A stretch of DNA of 57,930 nt from an uncultured Acidimicrobiaceae bacterium (GTDB taxonomy: Bacteria; Actinomycetota; Acidimicrobiia; Spongiisociales; UBA5794). The DNA is taken from assembly GCA_947258985.1 (NCBI GenBank), contig CAMYKI010000014.1, positions 1 through 57,930 on the forward strand, read 5' to 3'. The translations under genes were made by a program, and so were the position numbers. Shown here in pieces: positions 18,867-27,893 of this stretch (within the stretch, counting starts at the first letter, position 1; every line of letters starts with the position of its first letter). The notes beneath the pieces were generated by a model that was given only the letters and a program-made list of their open reading frames with translations, had not been told where the DNA came from and ran no database searches.

Positions 18867-19641
18867 CCTGGAGCACCTTATACAGATCCGAGTCGCTCAT
18901 GGCAGCACCATCCTTCCGCATCCAAAGCAGCGCTTCCCGATTTCCGGAGCCACCGCTAATTGGCGAAGCCACACACCCCACCGTAGACAGCCCGGTCTCC
19001 AGGAAAGCCCGGCCGACATCAACCACGGCTCTGCCCCGTAGCTGCCCGTCGGTGACCACACCGGTCTTGTCGAGATTCCCTCTTCCCACCTCGAACTGCG
19101 GTTTTGCCAGCACAATCCAGTCAGAGGTCGATCGACCAAGATCCGCCAACGAAGATGCGACAACTGTGAGAGAGATAAAGGAAAGATCGGCGACGACTAC
19201 TCCGAACGGTCCGCCCAGCTCGACCGGATCAGCGTCCCTGACATTCAATCGTTCCCTCGAGTCAACCCGGGGGTTGCCCAGCAGCGACTCGTGGAGTTGG
19301 TCATGGCCGACATCCAATGCGACCACATGTCTGGCCCCTGCATCCAGCAAGACCTCAGTGAAACCACCCGTCGAGGCGCCGACATCGATAGCGGTGCGAT
19401 CAGCGACGTCTACCTGGAAGCGATCGAGAGCAAATGACAGCTTGGTGCCGCCGCGACTGACCCAGGTGCGGGCGTCATTGTCGACCGAGATCTCCGCATC
19501 GGGTCCCACCCGTTGCGCGGGCTTGGTCACAATTGCCCCCCCGACCGCCACATGGCCTTCGATGATGGCCCGGCGGGCAGCGCTCCGTGTGGTCAGCAGC
19601 CCCCGCTGCACGATCTCGACGTCGAGGCGGGCTCCCGTCAT
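18859..19641 (-). CDS. tlyA: TlyA-type rRNA 2'-O-methyltransferase
   Basis: A 260-residue protein. The N-terminal S4 RNA-binding domain (residues 4-65: RLDVEIVQRGLLTTRSAARRAIIEGHV) is followed by the linker RTWVSRGGTKLSFALD and an FtsJ-like methyltransferase with the SAM motif DVGASTGGFTEVLLDAGA. It also has AKPQFEVGR, the catalytic-lysine region. TlyA methylates the 2'-OH of cytidines in 16S and/or 23S rRNA and determines capreomycin sensitivity in mycobacteria. Its ATG overlaps the stop of the small upstream gene. Confidence 0.92.
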   Translation of the reverse strand: MTGARLDVEIVQRGLLTTRSAARRAIIEGHVAVGGAIVTKPAQRVGPDAEISVDNDARTWVSRGGTKLSFALDRFQVDVADRTAIDVGASTGGFTEVLLDAGARHVVALDVGHDQLHESLLGNPRVDSRERLNVRDADPVELGGPFGVVVADLSFISLTVVASSLADLGRSTSDWIVLAKPQFEVGRGNLDKTGVVTDGQLRGRAVVDVGRAFLETGLSTVGCVASPISGGSGNREALLWMRKDGAAMSDSDLYKVLQDE

Positions 19642-19868
19642 TCCGTGCCGGGACCCGGCTCACCGAAGGATTGCTGTTCCGGTTCTGCAGTTTCGAGGGG
19701 CTTGTCCCGAGGGCTCTCCAATTCCTCGGCGAGCCGGTCGGCAAACTGCTCTGCCGCCTGCGGAGCATCCGCCGGATCGAGGTCGCCAAGAACGTCGGCG
19801 GGATGCCTGCCCGCCAGGTTGCCGGAGGTGTCGTCGTTGCCGTCATCTGTTTGGTGCGTATCATTCAT
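19638..19868 (-). CDS. Small acidic hypothetical protein, 76 aa
   Basis: A short, strongly acidic and Pro/Glu-rich protein (MNDTHQTDDGNDD..., ending PEQQSFGEPGPGTE) with no cysteines and no membrane segment. A central amphipathic stretch (ADAPQAAEQFADRLAEELESP) could form one helix. Its stop overlaps the tlyA start by 4 nt, which supports translation. Small poorly conserved genes often sit before tlyA in actinobacteria. I do not recognise a family. Confidence 0.6.
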   Translation of the reverse strand: MNDTHQTDDGNDDTSGNLAGRHPADVLGDLDPADAPQAAEQFADRLAEELESPRDKPLETAEPEQQSFGEPGPGTE

Positions 19869-19906
19869 AACAGCATTATCCCGTCTAGCTACGACAGGAA
19901 CGTGTC

Positions 19907-20647
19907 TTGTTTCCGATCAGAGACCTCAACCCAACCAGAATCACCCCGATCATCACTCTCGCGCTGATCGGTGTGAACGTCTTGGTCTTCTTCTTCTGGC
20001 AACCGAGCGACAACCCGGCCGAGGAAATCGAATTCCTCTACGAAAACGCCGCCGTCGCCTGCGAGTTCACTACCGGAGATCCGCTCACTGAGGACGAGAT
20101 CGTCCTGGATCAGTGTCTCGACGATCCCGGCACGCCGGCATTCCCCGACAAGAACATCTGGCTGGCGGGCCTGGTAACGATGTTTCTTCACGGCGGAATC
20201 GGTCACCTCATTTCGAATATGTGGTTCCTGGGGATTTTCGGCAACAACGTCGAGGAAGCATACGGAACGCTTGGGTATCTGGCCCTCTACCTGGTCACCG
20301 GCGGGATTGCGACGGCCGCTTTCGTGCTCGGCAACCCAGAATCGACGGTACCCATGATCGGAGCATCCGGGGCCATAGCCGGTGTCCTCGGCGCTTACCT
20401 CGTGCTGTTTCCGACGCATCGGGTGTTGTCCCTATTCATCGTCTTCTTCGTGCAAGTTCCTGCAGGGGTATTCCTTGCGCTGTGGTTCTTCCTGCAGTTC
20501 GCGGTCCAGACACCGGGAGTCGCCTGGGAAGCCCACGTTGGTGGTTTCATTGCCGGCGTTGTGGTGACATTGCCGCTGCGTTCGGTGTTGCTCGACAGGG
20601 TGCGTCGGCTCCATCAAAAGGTGCCGCGCTATCGAATGACGCGGTGA
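19907..20647 (+). CDS. Rhomboid family intramembrane serine protease
   Basis: A 246-residue membrane protein with a TTG start. Six or seven hydrophobic spans can be read. The catalytic dyad is visible as Ser154 in IGASGAIAGVLGAY and His210 in AHVGGFIAG. The oxyanion residues His100 and Asn104 lie in HGGIGHLISNMWFL. An insert of about 40 residues between the first span and the active core contains two cysteines (about 52 and 70). It cleaves transmembrane substrates within the bilayer. It diverges from the small tlyA-operon gene across 38 bp and converges with the HAD gene. Confidence 0.92.
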   Translation: MFPIRDLNPTRITPIITLALIGVNVLVFFFWQPSDNPAEEIEFLYENAAVACEFTTGDPLTEDEIVLDQCLDDPGTPAFPDKNIWLAGLVTMFLHGGIGHLISNMWFLGIFGNNVEEAYGTLGYLALYLVTGGIATAAFVLGNPESTVPMIGASGAIAGVLGAYLVLFPTHRVLSLFIVFFVQVPAGVFLALWFFLQFAVQTPGVAWEAHVGGFIAGVVVTLPLRSVLLDRVRRLHQKVPRYRMTR

Positions 20648-20662
20648 CTCTAGAGCAGTCTC

Positions 20663-21439
20663 CTAGATGCCGAGATGCGCGGGCAGCTCGGCGATAGAGG
20701 CCAGCACCAGATCCGGCCGGTACTCGGCGGGGACGTCGTCGACCGATTTGGTGACGCCGGAAAGGACAAGCGCGGTCACCCAACCTTCAGCCGTGCCCAG
20801 CGCCAGATCGGTGTCGGCCCGGTCTCCGACCATGATGGCGTCGCCCGGTACGAAGTCCGCAAGCAGCCGCCGCATCGGCTCGTATGGCTTGCCGCAGGGA
20901 GTCGCTTCCACCCCTGTGGCCGTCTCGATTAGAGCAACGAGAGAACCTGCACCCGGGTAGAGGCCTTCCGGCGTCGGTAGGCTCGAATCGGTATTGGTGG
21001 CATAGAGGCTGGCCCCGTTCTGCACCGCAAGGGCGGTTTCGGCCAGCTTGCGATAGGTGACATCGAAATCGAGCCCGACCACCACAGCATCTGCTTCTTG
21101 CCACTGCTCCGTCTGGTTCACGCCGGTTTCCTTCAAGGTGGTGCGAAGCCCCGGGGAACCGAGGACGTAAACCGCACGGTGTTTCTCCGCAATCAGGTTG
21201 CCTGTGGCCCAACCGGAATTGATGATCGTGTCGAGCCCCGTCGTGTACCCGGCTGTCTCGGCAAGCCGGTCGGCCACATCCTGGCGTGTCTTGGTCGAGT
21301 TGTTGGTGATGAAGAGCACCTCGAGGCCCGCGGCGCGCATTGCCTCCAGCGCCTCCCCTGCACGCGGAATCGGACTGGTGCCGAGGACTATGACGCCGTC
21401 CACGTCACACACGACAGTGTCGACCGACTCGATGCTCAT
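20663..21439 (-). CDS. HAD-IIA (NagD-type) sugar-phosphate phosphatase
   Basis: A 258-residue HAD phosphatase. It has the nucleophile motif CDVDGV (Asp12, Asp14), the FITNNSTKTR motif II region, a C2B cap in the middle, lysine in CGKPYEPM, and MVGDRADTDLALG as motif IV. It belongs to the NagD/4-nitrophenylphosphatase/phosphoglycolate phosphatase group. A homologue near tlyA is usual in actinobacteria (Rv1692). Its ATG overlaps the stop of the M20 peptidase gene by 4 nt. The exact substrate is unknown. Confidence 0.9.
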   Translation of the reverse strand: MSIESVDTVVCDVDGVIVLGTSPIPRAGEALEAMRAAGLEVLFITNNSTKTRQDVADRLAETAGYTTGLDTIINSGWATGNLIAEKHRAVYVLGSPGLRTTLKETGVNQTEQWQEADAVVVGLDFDVTYRKLAETALAVQNGASLYATNTDSSLPTPEGLYPGAGSLVALIETATGVEATPCGKPYEPMRRLLADFVPGDAIMVGDRADTDLALGTAEGWVTALVLSGVTKSVDDVPAEYRPDLVLASIAELPAHLGI

Positions 21440-22794
21440 GCGGGCTTCGTTCCGGTGGCAGCCCCAAAGTGCTCGAGAGTGCTTTCCAGGAGTCGGGTTG
21501 TCAGCTCGACGCTGCGGACCCTGACCCTTTCATTGTTGCCGTGGAACATCGAAAGGGAATCGGCGAACGCCTCGCCCTCATCGAACAGGCCGACTCCGTA
21601 AACCGTCACTCCGCGCTGCCTGAAGAAACGCCCATCTGTCAGGACGGGGGTCAACATCGGAACGAGTGTGGTCGGCCCCACGAGGTCGGTGGCTGCATGC
21701 GCTATCGCCTCCCAGAGTGGGCCCTCTGCCGGCGATTGGTTGGCCGGGAAATCGAGGTCGGGAGTGATCTCGATGCGTTCGAGCAGATCCGGTCCGAGAG
21801 CCTTCCTGAACAAATCATCGAGGGTCGTGTGGTCCTGACCCGGGGTCAGCCTCACGTCGAGGCTGGCGACGCCACCGTCGGGAATCGTGTTCTGCTTCTG
21901 ACCGGACTCGAGGATCGTCGGAGCAACCGTCAGGTGAGTACACGCATGAACCCAGCGGGCGAAACGCTCGTCTTCAATCTCGGCGATTGCGGCATCGACA
22001 TGATTCGGGTCGGTGAGCCGCAAGACCAGACCCGGATCCAGGCCTATGGAGCTGATGAACCGAACCCAACTGTCTGAGATATCGACCGGGGACGGGGTCT
22101 CCGCCAGACGGGTTACCGCCTCCGCAAGCCCGAGCAGGGCGTTGTCGGTCGCATAGGGTTGGCTGCCGTGACCCGGGGTGCCGGCCAGGTGCAGCGAACG
22201 CCAGGCCGGGCCCTTCTCGGCGACGGTTACCGGCAGGGTGAAGCCTCCCGGTGTACTGAACCCCGGGGTGGCTACTTCGGTGAGGAGGTAGTCGCACGCA
22301 ACGAGGTCCCAGTGTGACTCGACCAGGTTGCCGGCGCCGAGCGCACCGCCGGCTTCTTCGTCGGCGACCGCGGCAAAGATGAGATCGCCGGGAAGAGGCT
22401 GCCGGGTTCCTGTCAAATAGGGCCGGAAAACCGCTGCCATCGCCGCGGTGAGGTTGAGCATGTCAACAGCGCCGCGGCCCCAGATGAAGCCGTCGACTAT
22501 CTCCCCGCCAAACGGGTCGTGATCCCATCCTGCCTCGGTGACGGGCACGACATCAAGATGTGGAAGCAACGTCAGCGTGGGGGCACCGGGCGTTGCGCCG
22601 GGCACCCGATAGACAACACTCTGGCGCCCGGGATGGGGCTCTATGACAGTCCCCTCCGACCCGAAGAACTCGGCAAGAGTCTCGACCGAACGCGATTCGT
22701 AGCCTGAGTCGGGCGTCCCATCGTTCACGCAGCGGTTTCGAATCAATCGTTGGAGCAGATCGACTACTCCGGCCGGATTGATTCCTCCCGTCAC
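21436..22794 (-). CDS. M20 family metallopeptidase / deacylase
   Basis: A 452-residue M20 hydrolase with two-zinc ligands in the expected places: H79 and the general-acid Asp81 in LPHLDVVP, D111 in WGRGAVDM, and ADEEAGG carrying the catalytic Glu. A dimerisation domain spans the middle (KGPAWRSLHLAGTPGHGSQP). It would remove an acyl or aminoacyl group from an amide substrate, like carboxypeptidase or DapE-type enzymes. Four-nt overlaps with the GNAT gene upstream and the HAD gene downstream show tight operon packing. The substrate cannot be assigned. Confidence 0.87.
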   Translation of the reverse strand: MTGGINPAGVVDLLQRLIRNRCVNDGTPDSGYESRSVETLAEFFGSEGTVIEPHPGRQSVVYRVPGATPGAPTLTLLPHLDVVPVTEAGWDHDPFGGEIVDGFIWGRGAVDMLNLTAAMAAVFRPYLTGTRQPLPGDLIFAAVADEEAGGALGAGNLVESHWDLVACDYLLTEVATPGFSTPGGFTLPVTVAEKGPAWRSLHLAGTPGHGSQPYATDNALLGLAEAVTRLAETPSPVDISDSWVRFISSIGLDPGLVLRLTDPNHVDAAIAEIEDERFARWVHACTHLTVAPTILESGQKQNTIPDGGVASLDVRLTPGQDHTTLDDLFRKALGPDLLERIEITPDLDFPANQSPAEGPLWEAIAHAATDLVGPTTLVPMLTPVLTDGRFFRQRGVTVYGVGLFDEGEAFADSLSMFHGNNERVRVRSVELTTRLLESTLEHFGAATGTKPA

Positions 22795-23276
22795 GCCTGG
22801 TCCTCGTCGCGGTGATACATCGTGATCCGACGCGCCGAGAACCCTGCGCTTTCGAAGAAGTTCTTCGCCAGACGGTGACCGGGCGACACAATGGCATCGA
22901 ACCGTCGAATACCTTTGGCTCGCATCGACACGAGCACGGCTTCCAGCAAAGCCTCGCCGATGCCCACGGCCCGCATCGCCGGGTCGACGTACACCAGGCG
23001 AACAACTCCGATCCTTTCGTCGCCGGCCTGCGGTAACAGCCGCTCGATGCGCCCCCAGATAAATCCGAAGGTCACGCCATCTACCTCACCAACCAAGAAG
23101 AAAGAATCAGCGTCTGCCATCAATTCGGCGATGGTCGTATCGAGCGGTTCCGCAAGACCCTCGGCGACACCCCACGCCTCTCTCAGCTCAACCTGCTCGG
23201 CCAGTGCCTCCCGGTACAACTCCAACAAATAGGGAACGTCTTCAGATGCAGCCGGACGGACCGTCACGTTGATCAT
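22791..23276 (-). CDS. GNAT family N-acetyltransferase
   Basis: About 161 residues from the ATG at 23276 (MINVTVRPAASEDVPYLLELYREA); the longer open frame upstream is a shadow of the glycosyltransferase. The acetyl-CoA-binding motif A is visible as RLVYVDPAMRAVGIGEALLEAVL, followed by 'AKNFFESAGFSARRITMYHR' near the end. It is a monodomain acetyltransferase of unknown acceptor. Its start overlaps the stop of the glycosyltransferase and its stop overlaps the M20 start. Confidence 0.85.
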   Translation of the reverse strand: MINVTVRPAASEDVPYLLELYREALAEQVELREAWGVAEGLAEPLDTTIAELMADADSFFLVGEVDGVTFGFIWGRIERLLPQAGDERIGVVRLVYVDPAMRAVGIGEALLEAVLVSMRAKGIRRFDAIVSPGHRLAKNFFESAGFSARRITMYHRDEDQA

Positions 23277-23998
23277 CAGCGGGCCTTGCGTCGGAACAGG
23301 CGGCTCAGGCCCCACTTCGTCACCAGCATCATTGCCTCGATGGCAATGCCCGCCCCCATCTTCGACGTGCCTCGGGCACGATCCTTGAACGTTATCGGTA
23401 CCTCGCGAACGTCGAGGCCGGCCTTTGATGCGTTCCAAGCCATCTCGACCTGGAAGCCGTAGCCGGACGCCTCGCAAGCGCCGAAATCGAGCTTGCGGAG
23501 GGCCTCCGCCCGGAAGGCACGGAATCCCGCAGTCATGTCATTGACCCTGGTACCCAGCATGAACCGGGCATAGAGATTTCCTCCCCGCGAAAGCCACCGC
23601 CGATGCCACGGCCAGTTGTCGACTCCCCCACCAGGCACGTATCGGCTGCCGATTGCCAGGTCGGCGCCATCCGTCACGGCAGCCACGAGACGCGGAAGAT
23701 CGTCCGGATCGTGTGAGAAGTCCGCATCCATCTCGCAGAGGATGTCGGCACCGTTGTCCAGCCCCCACTCAAACCCGGCGGAGTAGGCAGGCCCGAGGCC
23801 TTGTTTAGATGTGCGATGGAGTACATCGATCGAGCTGTCATCCGCTGCCAGCTCATCGGCAATGTCACCGGTACCGTCCGGCGATCCGTCATCGACGATC
23901 AATAGGCGGAGGTCATGACCACGGACGGCGTCGGCTATCAGGCGGATGTTCTCCGCTTCGTTGTACGTCGGTACGACTACAAGGACCTCAGCCCGCAC
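23276..23998 (-). CDS. GT2 glycosyltransferase (polyprenyl-phosphate mannosyltransferase-like)
   Basis: About 240 residues from a GTG at 23998 (VRAEVLVVVPTYNEAENIRLI); the open frame continues upstream but in a non-conserved way. It has the GT-A fold signatures VVPTYNEAENI, LIVDDGSPDGTGDIA and EMDADFSHDPDDLPRL (the DxD-like metal site), then GYGFQVEMAW and PITFKDRARGTSKM, all typical of dolichol/polyprenyl-phosphate mannose synthase (Ppm1-like). It would transfer a hexose from a sugar nucleotide to a lipid carrier for cell-envelope glycosylation. No C-terminal membrane domain is present. The start overlaps the DUF4193-like gene by 11 nt. Confidence 0.9.
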   Translation of the reverse strand: MRAEVLVVVPTYNEAENIRLIADAVRGHDLRLLIVDDGSPDGTGDIADELAADDSSIDVLHRTSKQGLGPAYSAGFEWGLDNGADILCEMDADFSHDPDDLPRLVAAVTDGADLAIGSRYVPGGGVDNWPWHRRWLSRGGNLYARFMLGTRVNDMTAGFRAFRAEALRKLDFGACEASGYGFQVEMAWNASKAGLDVREVPITFKDRARGTSKMGAGIAIEAMMLVTKWGLSRLFRRKAR

Positions 23999-24428
23999 AG
24001 TCGAGGCAGATCTTCTTGCGACGGCTCGATAGCTGGCTGCTCTTTTTGACGAGGTAGCAGACTGTGCAAACAAACTCGTCCTCAGCCGCACCGCCCACGG
24101 AGCCAGCTTCGATCGAGATCTGAGCCCGCCTTATGTCACGCAACTGCGTAGCCTCATCAACGACGATCGTCTCGCTCGCCTCATCTTCGGTGAGCATTTC
24201 GAGTTCCTCGGCTTCGAGATCATCCAAGGCCTCAGTGTCACCGTCGGTAGCATCATCCGAAGCATCGTCGCTCTCGTCGGCAGTATCGTCACCAGCGGCA
24301 GCGTCGTCGTCATCCAGCAGAACATCCTCCTCGACCGCGTCGTCCTCGAAAAGATCGTCTCCCAACGGCTCGTCCGAAGAAACGTCGTCCGATGTCTCGT
24401 CCTCGAAGGTTGTCTCGTCGTTGCTCAT
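23988..24428 (-). CDS. DUF4193-like acidic zinc-finger protein
   Basis: A 146-residue protein from the ATG at 24428. The first two thirds are an extreme run of Asp/Glu/Ser/Thr, probably disordered. The C-terminal 40 residues carry a C4 zinc ribbon (EFVCTVCYLVKKSSQLSS...ICLDCAG) like that of the actinobacterial DUF4193 family. Its function is unknown. It sits between the lipid kinase and the glycosyltransferase within the long run led by helY. Confidence 0.75.
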   Translation of the reverse strand: MSNDETTFEDETSDDVSSDEPLGDDLFEDDAVEEDVLLDDDDAAAGDDTADESDDASDDATDGDTEALDDLEAEELEMLTEDEASETIVVDEATQLRDIRRAQISIEAGSVGGAAEDEFVCTVCYLVKKSSQLSSRRKKICLDCAG

Positions 24429-24498
24429 GGCACCTCTCGTTGGCGCGGGATTATATCGAGGGCATTCCGTTTGCCAACCACCTTTTCGGCGGCTGGTC

Positions 24499-25383
24499 TC
24501 AAATCTTGAATTCAATCGCCGCGGGCAGCACGCTAATCGATATCGATCCGCTTCCCAGCACTTCGCCATCCGCCTCGATAGGCCAGGCGGATGGCACCTC
24601 AATTTCCACCGTACCACCCGTCAGACGCCGCACGTTCTTGTGGGTCAAATGCATCCCGCGAATCACTCTCGGCATGACTGTGAATGCCTTCCGCCGGGGG
24701 CCCCGGAACACCTGCAGGTCGAAGATCCCGTCGACGACGCTTGCCCGGGGCGCGACATTCATCCCCCCGCCGAAGAACTGCCCGTTAGCGACAACGATTG
24801 CTATCGCGGGCCCTTCGATCCTCTTCCGACCATCGACCACGGCCACGATCTCCCCCGGCTGAAATCTCGGCAGTGTTAGCCAGAAGGCAATGGCGTAACG
24901 CCTGGCGCCCACCCAGCGCGGCATACGTTCTGCGGTTCCCACGGCAGCTGCGCCAACTCCTGCCTCCACGACGTTCAGTGCGTAACGACGACCGAACTCT
25001 CCATCAACGACGAGCACGTCGCACGTGTACCAATCGGGCGTTGCCAGGTGTGCGGCGGCCCCCTCCAACGTGCGCGGCAGAGCGAATGTTCGAATGAAAT
25101 CGGATCCGCTTCCTGCCGGCAAAAGGCCAAGGCCCGGTGGTTTGGACCATTCGTGCTGCATCAAGCCGTTGAGGATCAGATGAGCTGTCCCGTCACCGCC
25201 CACCCCGGCAAAACGCCGCACCCCCGCCTCGTGACCCTCCGCGACAATCTCCGCAACGTGTTCCGGGCTCCGGGACCGTCGGATCTCGAATTTAACGCCC
25301 AGGGTGCCCAGCGCTTCTGATACGCGACTCTCCAACTCCGTGGCCACGCCCGCTGCGGGATTGATGACGATCCACCAGGTCAT
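24499..25383 (-). CDS. Diacylglycerol/lipid kinase (YegS/DgkB type)
   Basis: A 294-residue protein from the ATG at 25383 (MTWWIVINPAAGVATELE); a much longer open frame upstream is the antisense-like shadow of helY. The catalytic GGDGT motif (GVGGDGTAHLILNG) and LLPAGSGSDFIRTF identify the DAGK catalytic domain, with the second domain containing ANGQFFGGGMNVAPRA. It phosphorylates diacylglycerol or a related lipid alcohol at the membrane. The ATG overlaps the helY stop by 4 nt. Confidence 0.9.
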   Translation of the reverse strand: MTWWIVINPAAGVATELESRVSEALGTLGVKFEIRRSRSPEHVAEIVAEGHEAGVRRFAGVGGDGTAHLILNGLMQHEWSKPPGLGLLPAGSGSDFIRTFALPRTLEGAAAHLATPDWYTCDVLVVDGEFGRRYALNVVEAGVGAAAVGTAERMPRWVGARRYAIAFWLTLPRFQPGEIVAVVDGRKRIEGPAIAIVVANGQFFGGGMNVAPRASVVDGIFDLQVFRGPRRKAFTVMPRVIRGMHLTHKNVRRLTGGTVEIEVPSAWPIEADGEVLGSGSISISVLPAAIEFKI

Positions 25384-27893
25384 GCTTTGCCTCCAGCAGC
25401 CACGACGCCACGGTCCATCTTCTTGACGGCATCGGCCGCAACCCTTCGTAGTCCCGGGAACTCGTCTCGTAGCTGGCGGAGAACATCGATCAGTTGTCGG
25501 CAGTTCCTCACGAAGTCTCCTGCTGCCATGTCGTCGTCGAACAACTCCTCGAGGTCGTGCCCGGCAGCCCAGGCATGAGCTACCACAGCGAACCCCTGAT
25601 CGGGTTGTCTGGTCTCCGGCAGTCGTAGAGCTCGTTCGGCACCGCCGAGCTCGGCTGCCAGATTCTCGATCTGGCGGCATCGATCTCCGACCAATCCGGC
25701 CGGCGGTGCGGGCTCCTGTTCCACCCTGCGGGACTCGAATGTGAATACGGAGGCAACGGCGCTCAATTCTGCCGGGCTGAGGCCATCGAGCAAGCCACGG
25801 TCGATCGACTCGGTGAGGAGCAAGTCGAGTTCGTTGTACACAAACCGCAGGCGACGGCCTTTCTCCGTCAAGTTCCACCCTTTCACATAGCCCCATGTCT
25901 CGAGCAGTTCTAGTAGTGCGTTGAAGGTGAGCACGACTCCCTTGTCGCCCTTTTGAATTCGGGAGCGAAGGCGACGTATCTCTGCTTCGCTCCGCTGAGC
26001 CCGCTTCACCCAGCCGAGGTGAGCGTCGAGATCCGGGCACCCCTCGACTCCGGGCGCCGTTGAAACGGTGTATTCCACTGCTGTAAACGCGGGATCGGCC
26101 TGCCATTCCCTCAGCAATCGGGCGACTGATTTGCGGTATCCGCCATCGCGAGTCCGCACCGGCTCGGGCAGCGTCATCTGGCCGATCAAGGCCACGCCCG
26201 GGTCCAATTGGTCTGCTGCGATCCGGTGCATCTCACCGTCATCGCTCACAAGAACCATCCGCGGGTTTGCGCCATATCCTCGCGCCAGAAGCACGGCGCT
26301 CCGAGAATCATCGTGACCGAGACGTAGAACGTCGCCCTCGCCGAACCTCTGCGCAAAGTCCTGCAGTCCCCTCCGACGATCAGGGATGGCGCCACCTCGT
26401 TCAGCTACGAACTCCCAGATGTCGCCCCTGTCGCATTCGGCCCTACCGCGGAACTCGGCAGCTTCGTTCAATCTCTCCCCAAGCGTTTCCCGCAGCCTGG
26501 CCTTGCGCTCCGTGGCCCGAAACTGGGCAAATGAAGCTTCCAGGAGTTCCTCGGCCTCGTCCCTTTCGTAGTTGGCGACCAGATTCGCCGCCATGTTGTA
26601 GGTCGGCTGAAAGCTCGACACGAGTGGGTGGCTGCCTTCCGCGGCGATAGCCGCCACGCGCTCGAATGGAATATCGAAGTTGTGGAGAACTACCGCAGTA
26701 CCCCGGGTGTCGATGCCTCTCCGCCCCGCTCGCCCCGTGAGCTGGGTGTAGTCACCGGGCTGTATGACCTCGTGCGACTCCCCATTGAATTTGGAGAGGC
26801 GTTCGAGCACCACCGTACGCGCCGGCATGTTGATGCCAAGGGAAAGCGTCTCGGTGGCAAAGACGACCTTCACCAACCCCGTGCTGAAGAGCTCTTCGAC
26901 GGCTTCTTTGAATGCCGGCACCATCCCGGCATGATGTGCCGCAACCCCAGCCTCGAGCCGTCCCAACCATGTCGCGTATCCGAGGGCCCCCAGGTCCTGT
27001 TCGGGCAGGTGTTCCGTGGCGTTCTCGACCCGACTGCGGATCTCTGCTCTCTCCTCGGCTGTGGTGAGTCGCAGGCCCGCGGCGGCGACCGACTCTGCCG
27101 CCTGGTCGCACCCTGCCCTGGAGAATATGAAGTAGATGGCCGGAAGGAGACCGTCGTCTTGGAGCCTTTCGATGACTTCAACTCGTCGTGGTATCGCAAA
27201 GCGGCGTCTCTTGCCCCGGCCTTTCTTCAGCAAACCTACGACCTGGCGATTGGCGCGCTTGCCGTGAAACACGGGCAGCATTTCAACGGCGCCTTCGCGG
27301 AACCGATCCTTGATCATGTACATGCTCTGCAGCGGAATGGGCCTCTCCGTCTCGACAACCAAAGCGGTATCGCCACGGCGGCTGCGAATCCACGCCGTAA
27401 ATTCATCGGGGTTCGCGATCGTCGCCGACAGCGACACAATTGATACATCCTGGGGAAGGTGAATGATGACCTCTTCCCAGACCGATCCTCGATAGCGATT
27501 CTGCAGGTAGTGGACTTCGTCGAGCACGACAACCGAAAGTCTGGCCAGAGCCGAGGACTCTGCGTAGATCATGTTGCGCAACACTTCGGTGGTCATCACC
27601 ACGATCGGCGCATCCCCGTTGATTACGTTGTCGCCGGTGAGCAGACCGACAACGTCCTCCCCGTAGGTTTCCCTGAGATCGGTGAACTTCTGGTTGGAAA
27701 GCGCCTTGATTGGAGTCGTGTAGAAGGCCCGACCACCGGCTTCGTAGGCCCGTGCGATCGCGTGTTCGGCTACGAGAGTCTTGCCTGCTCCAGTTGGGGC
27801 AACCACAACCACTGATCTGCCCGAATCGATGTGGGCCGCGGCCTCTACCTGGAAACGGTCCGGCCGGAATGGCAGCTCCGACGTGATCGTCAT
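25380..27893 (-). CDS. helY: HelY-type Ski2/Mtr4-like DEAD/DEAH helicase
   Basis: About 837 residues from the ATG at 27893 (MTITSELPFRPDRFQVEA). Superfamily 2 motifs in order: APTGAGKT (I), TTPIKALSNQKF (Ia), LDEVHYLQ (II), LSATIANPDEF (III), FATETLSLGINMPARTVV (V) and QLTGRAGRRGID (VI), then a long C-terminal Ski2-like domain. Such helicases probably work on RNA. The order helY-tatC-tatA-pafC-pafB-pafA is the mycobacterial one (Rv2092c-Rv2097c). The start overlaps the tatC stop by 4 nt. Confidence 0.93.
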   Translation of the reverse strand: MTITSELPFRPDRFQVEAAAHIDSGRSVVVVAPTGAGKTLVAEHAIARAYEAGGRAFYTTPIKALSNQKFTDLRETYGEDVVGLLTGDNVINGDAPIVVMTTEVLRNMIYAESSALARLSVVVLDEVHYLQNRYRGSVWEEVIIHLPQDVSIVSLSATIANPDEFTAWIRSRRGDTALVVETERPIPLQSMYMIKDRFREGAVEMLPVFHGKRANRQVVGLLKKGRGKRRRFAIPRRVEVIERLQDDGLLPAIYFIFSRAGCDQAAESVAAAGLRLTTAEERAEIRSRVENATEHLPEQDLGALGYATWLGRLEAGVAAHHAGMVPAFKEAVEELFSTGLVKVVFATETLSLGINMPARTVVLERLSKFNGESHEVIQPGDYTQLTGRAGRRGIDTRGTAVVLHNFDIPFERVAAIAAEGSHPLVSSFQPTYNMAANLVANYERDEAEELLEASFAQFRATERKARLRETLGERLNEAAEFRGRAECDRGDIWEFVAERGGAIPDRRRGLQDFAQRFGEGDVLRLGHDDSRSAVLLARGYGANPRMVLVSDDGEMHRIAADQLDPGVALIGQMTLPEPVRTRDGGYRKSVARLLREWQADPAFTAVEYTVSTAPGVEGCPDLDAHLGWVKRAQRSEAEIRRLRSRIQKGDKGVVLTFNALLELLETWGYVKGWNLTEKGRRLRFVYNELDLLLTESIDRGLLDGLSPAELSAVASVFTFESRRVEQEPAPPAGLVGDRCRQIENLAAELGGAERALRLPETRQPDQGFAVVAHAWAAGHDLEELFDDDMAAGDFVRNCRQLIDVLRQLRDEFPGLRRVAADAVKKMDRGVVAAGGKA

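Noticed and set aside
25384-26106. N-terminal extension of the lipid kinase frame
   Set aside because: It runs through helY in another frame and has low-complexity Arg/Ser/Gly composition; the kinase begins naturally at MTWWIVINPAAG with a 4-nt overlap.
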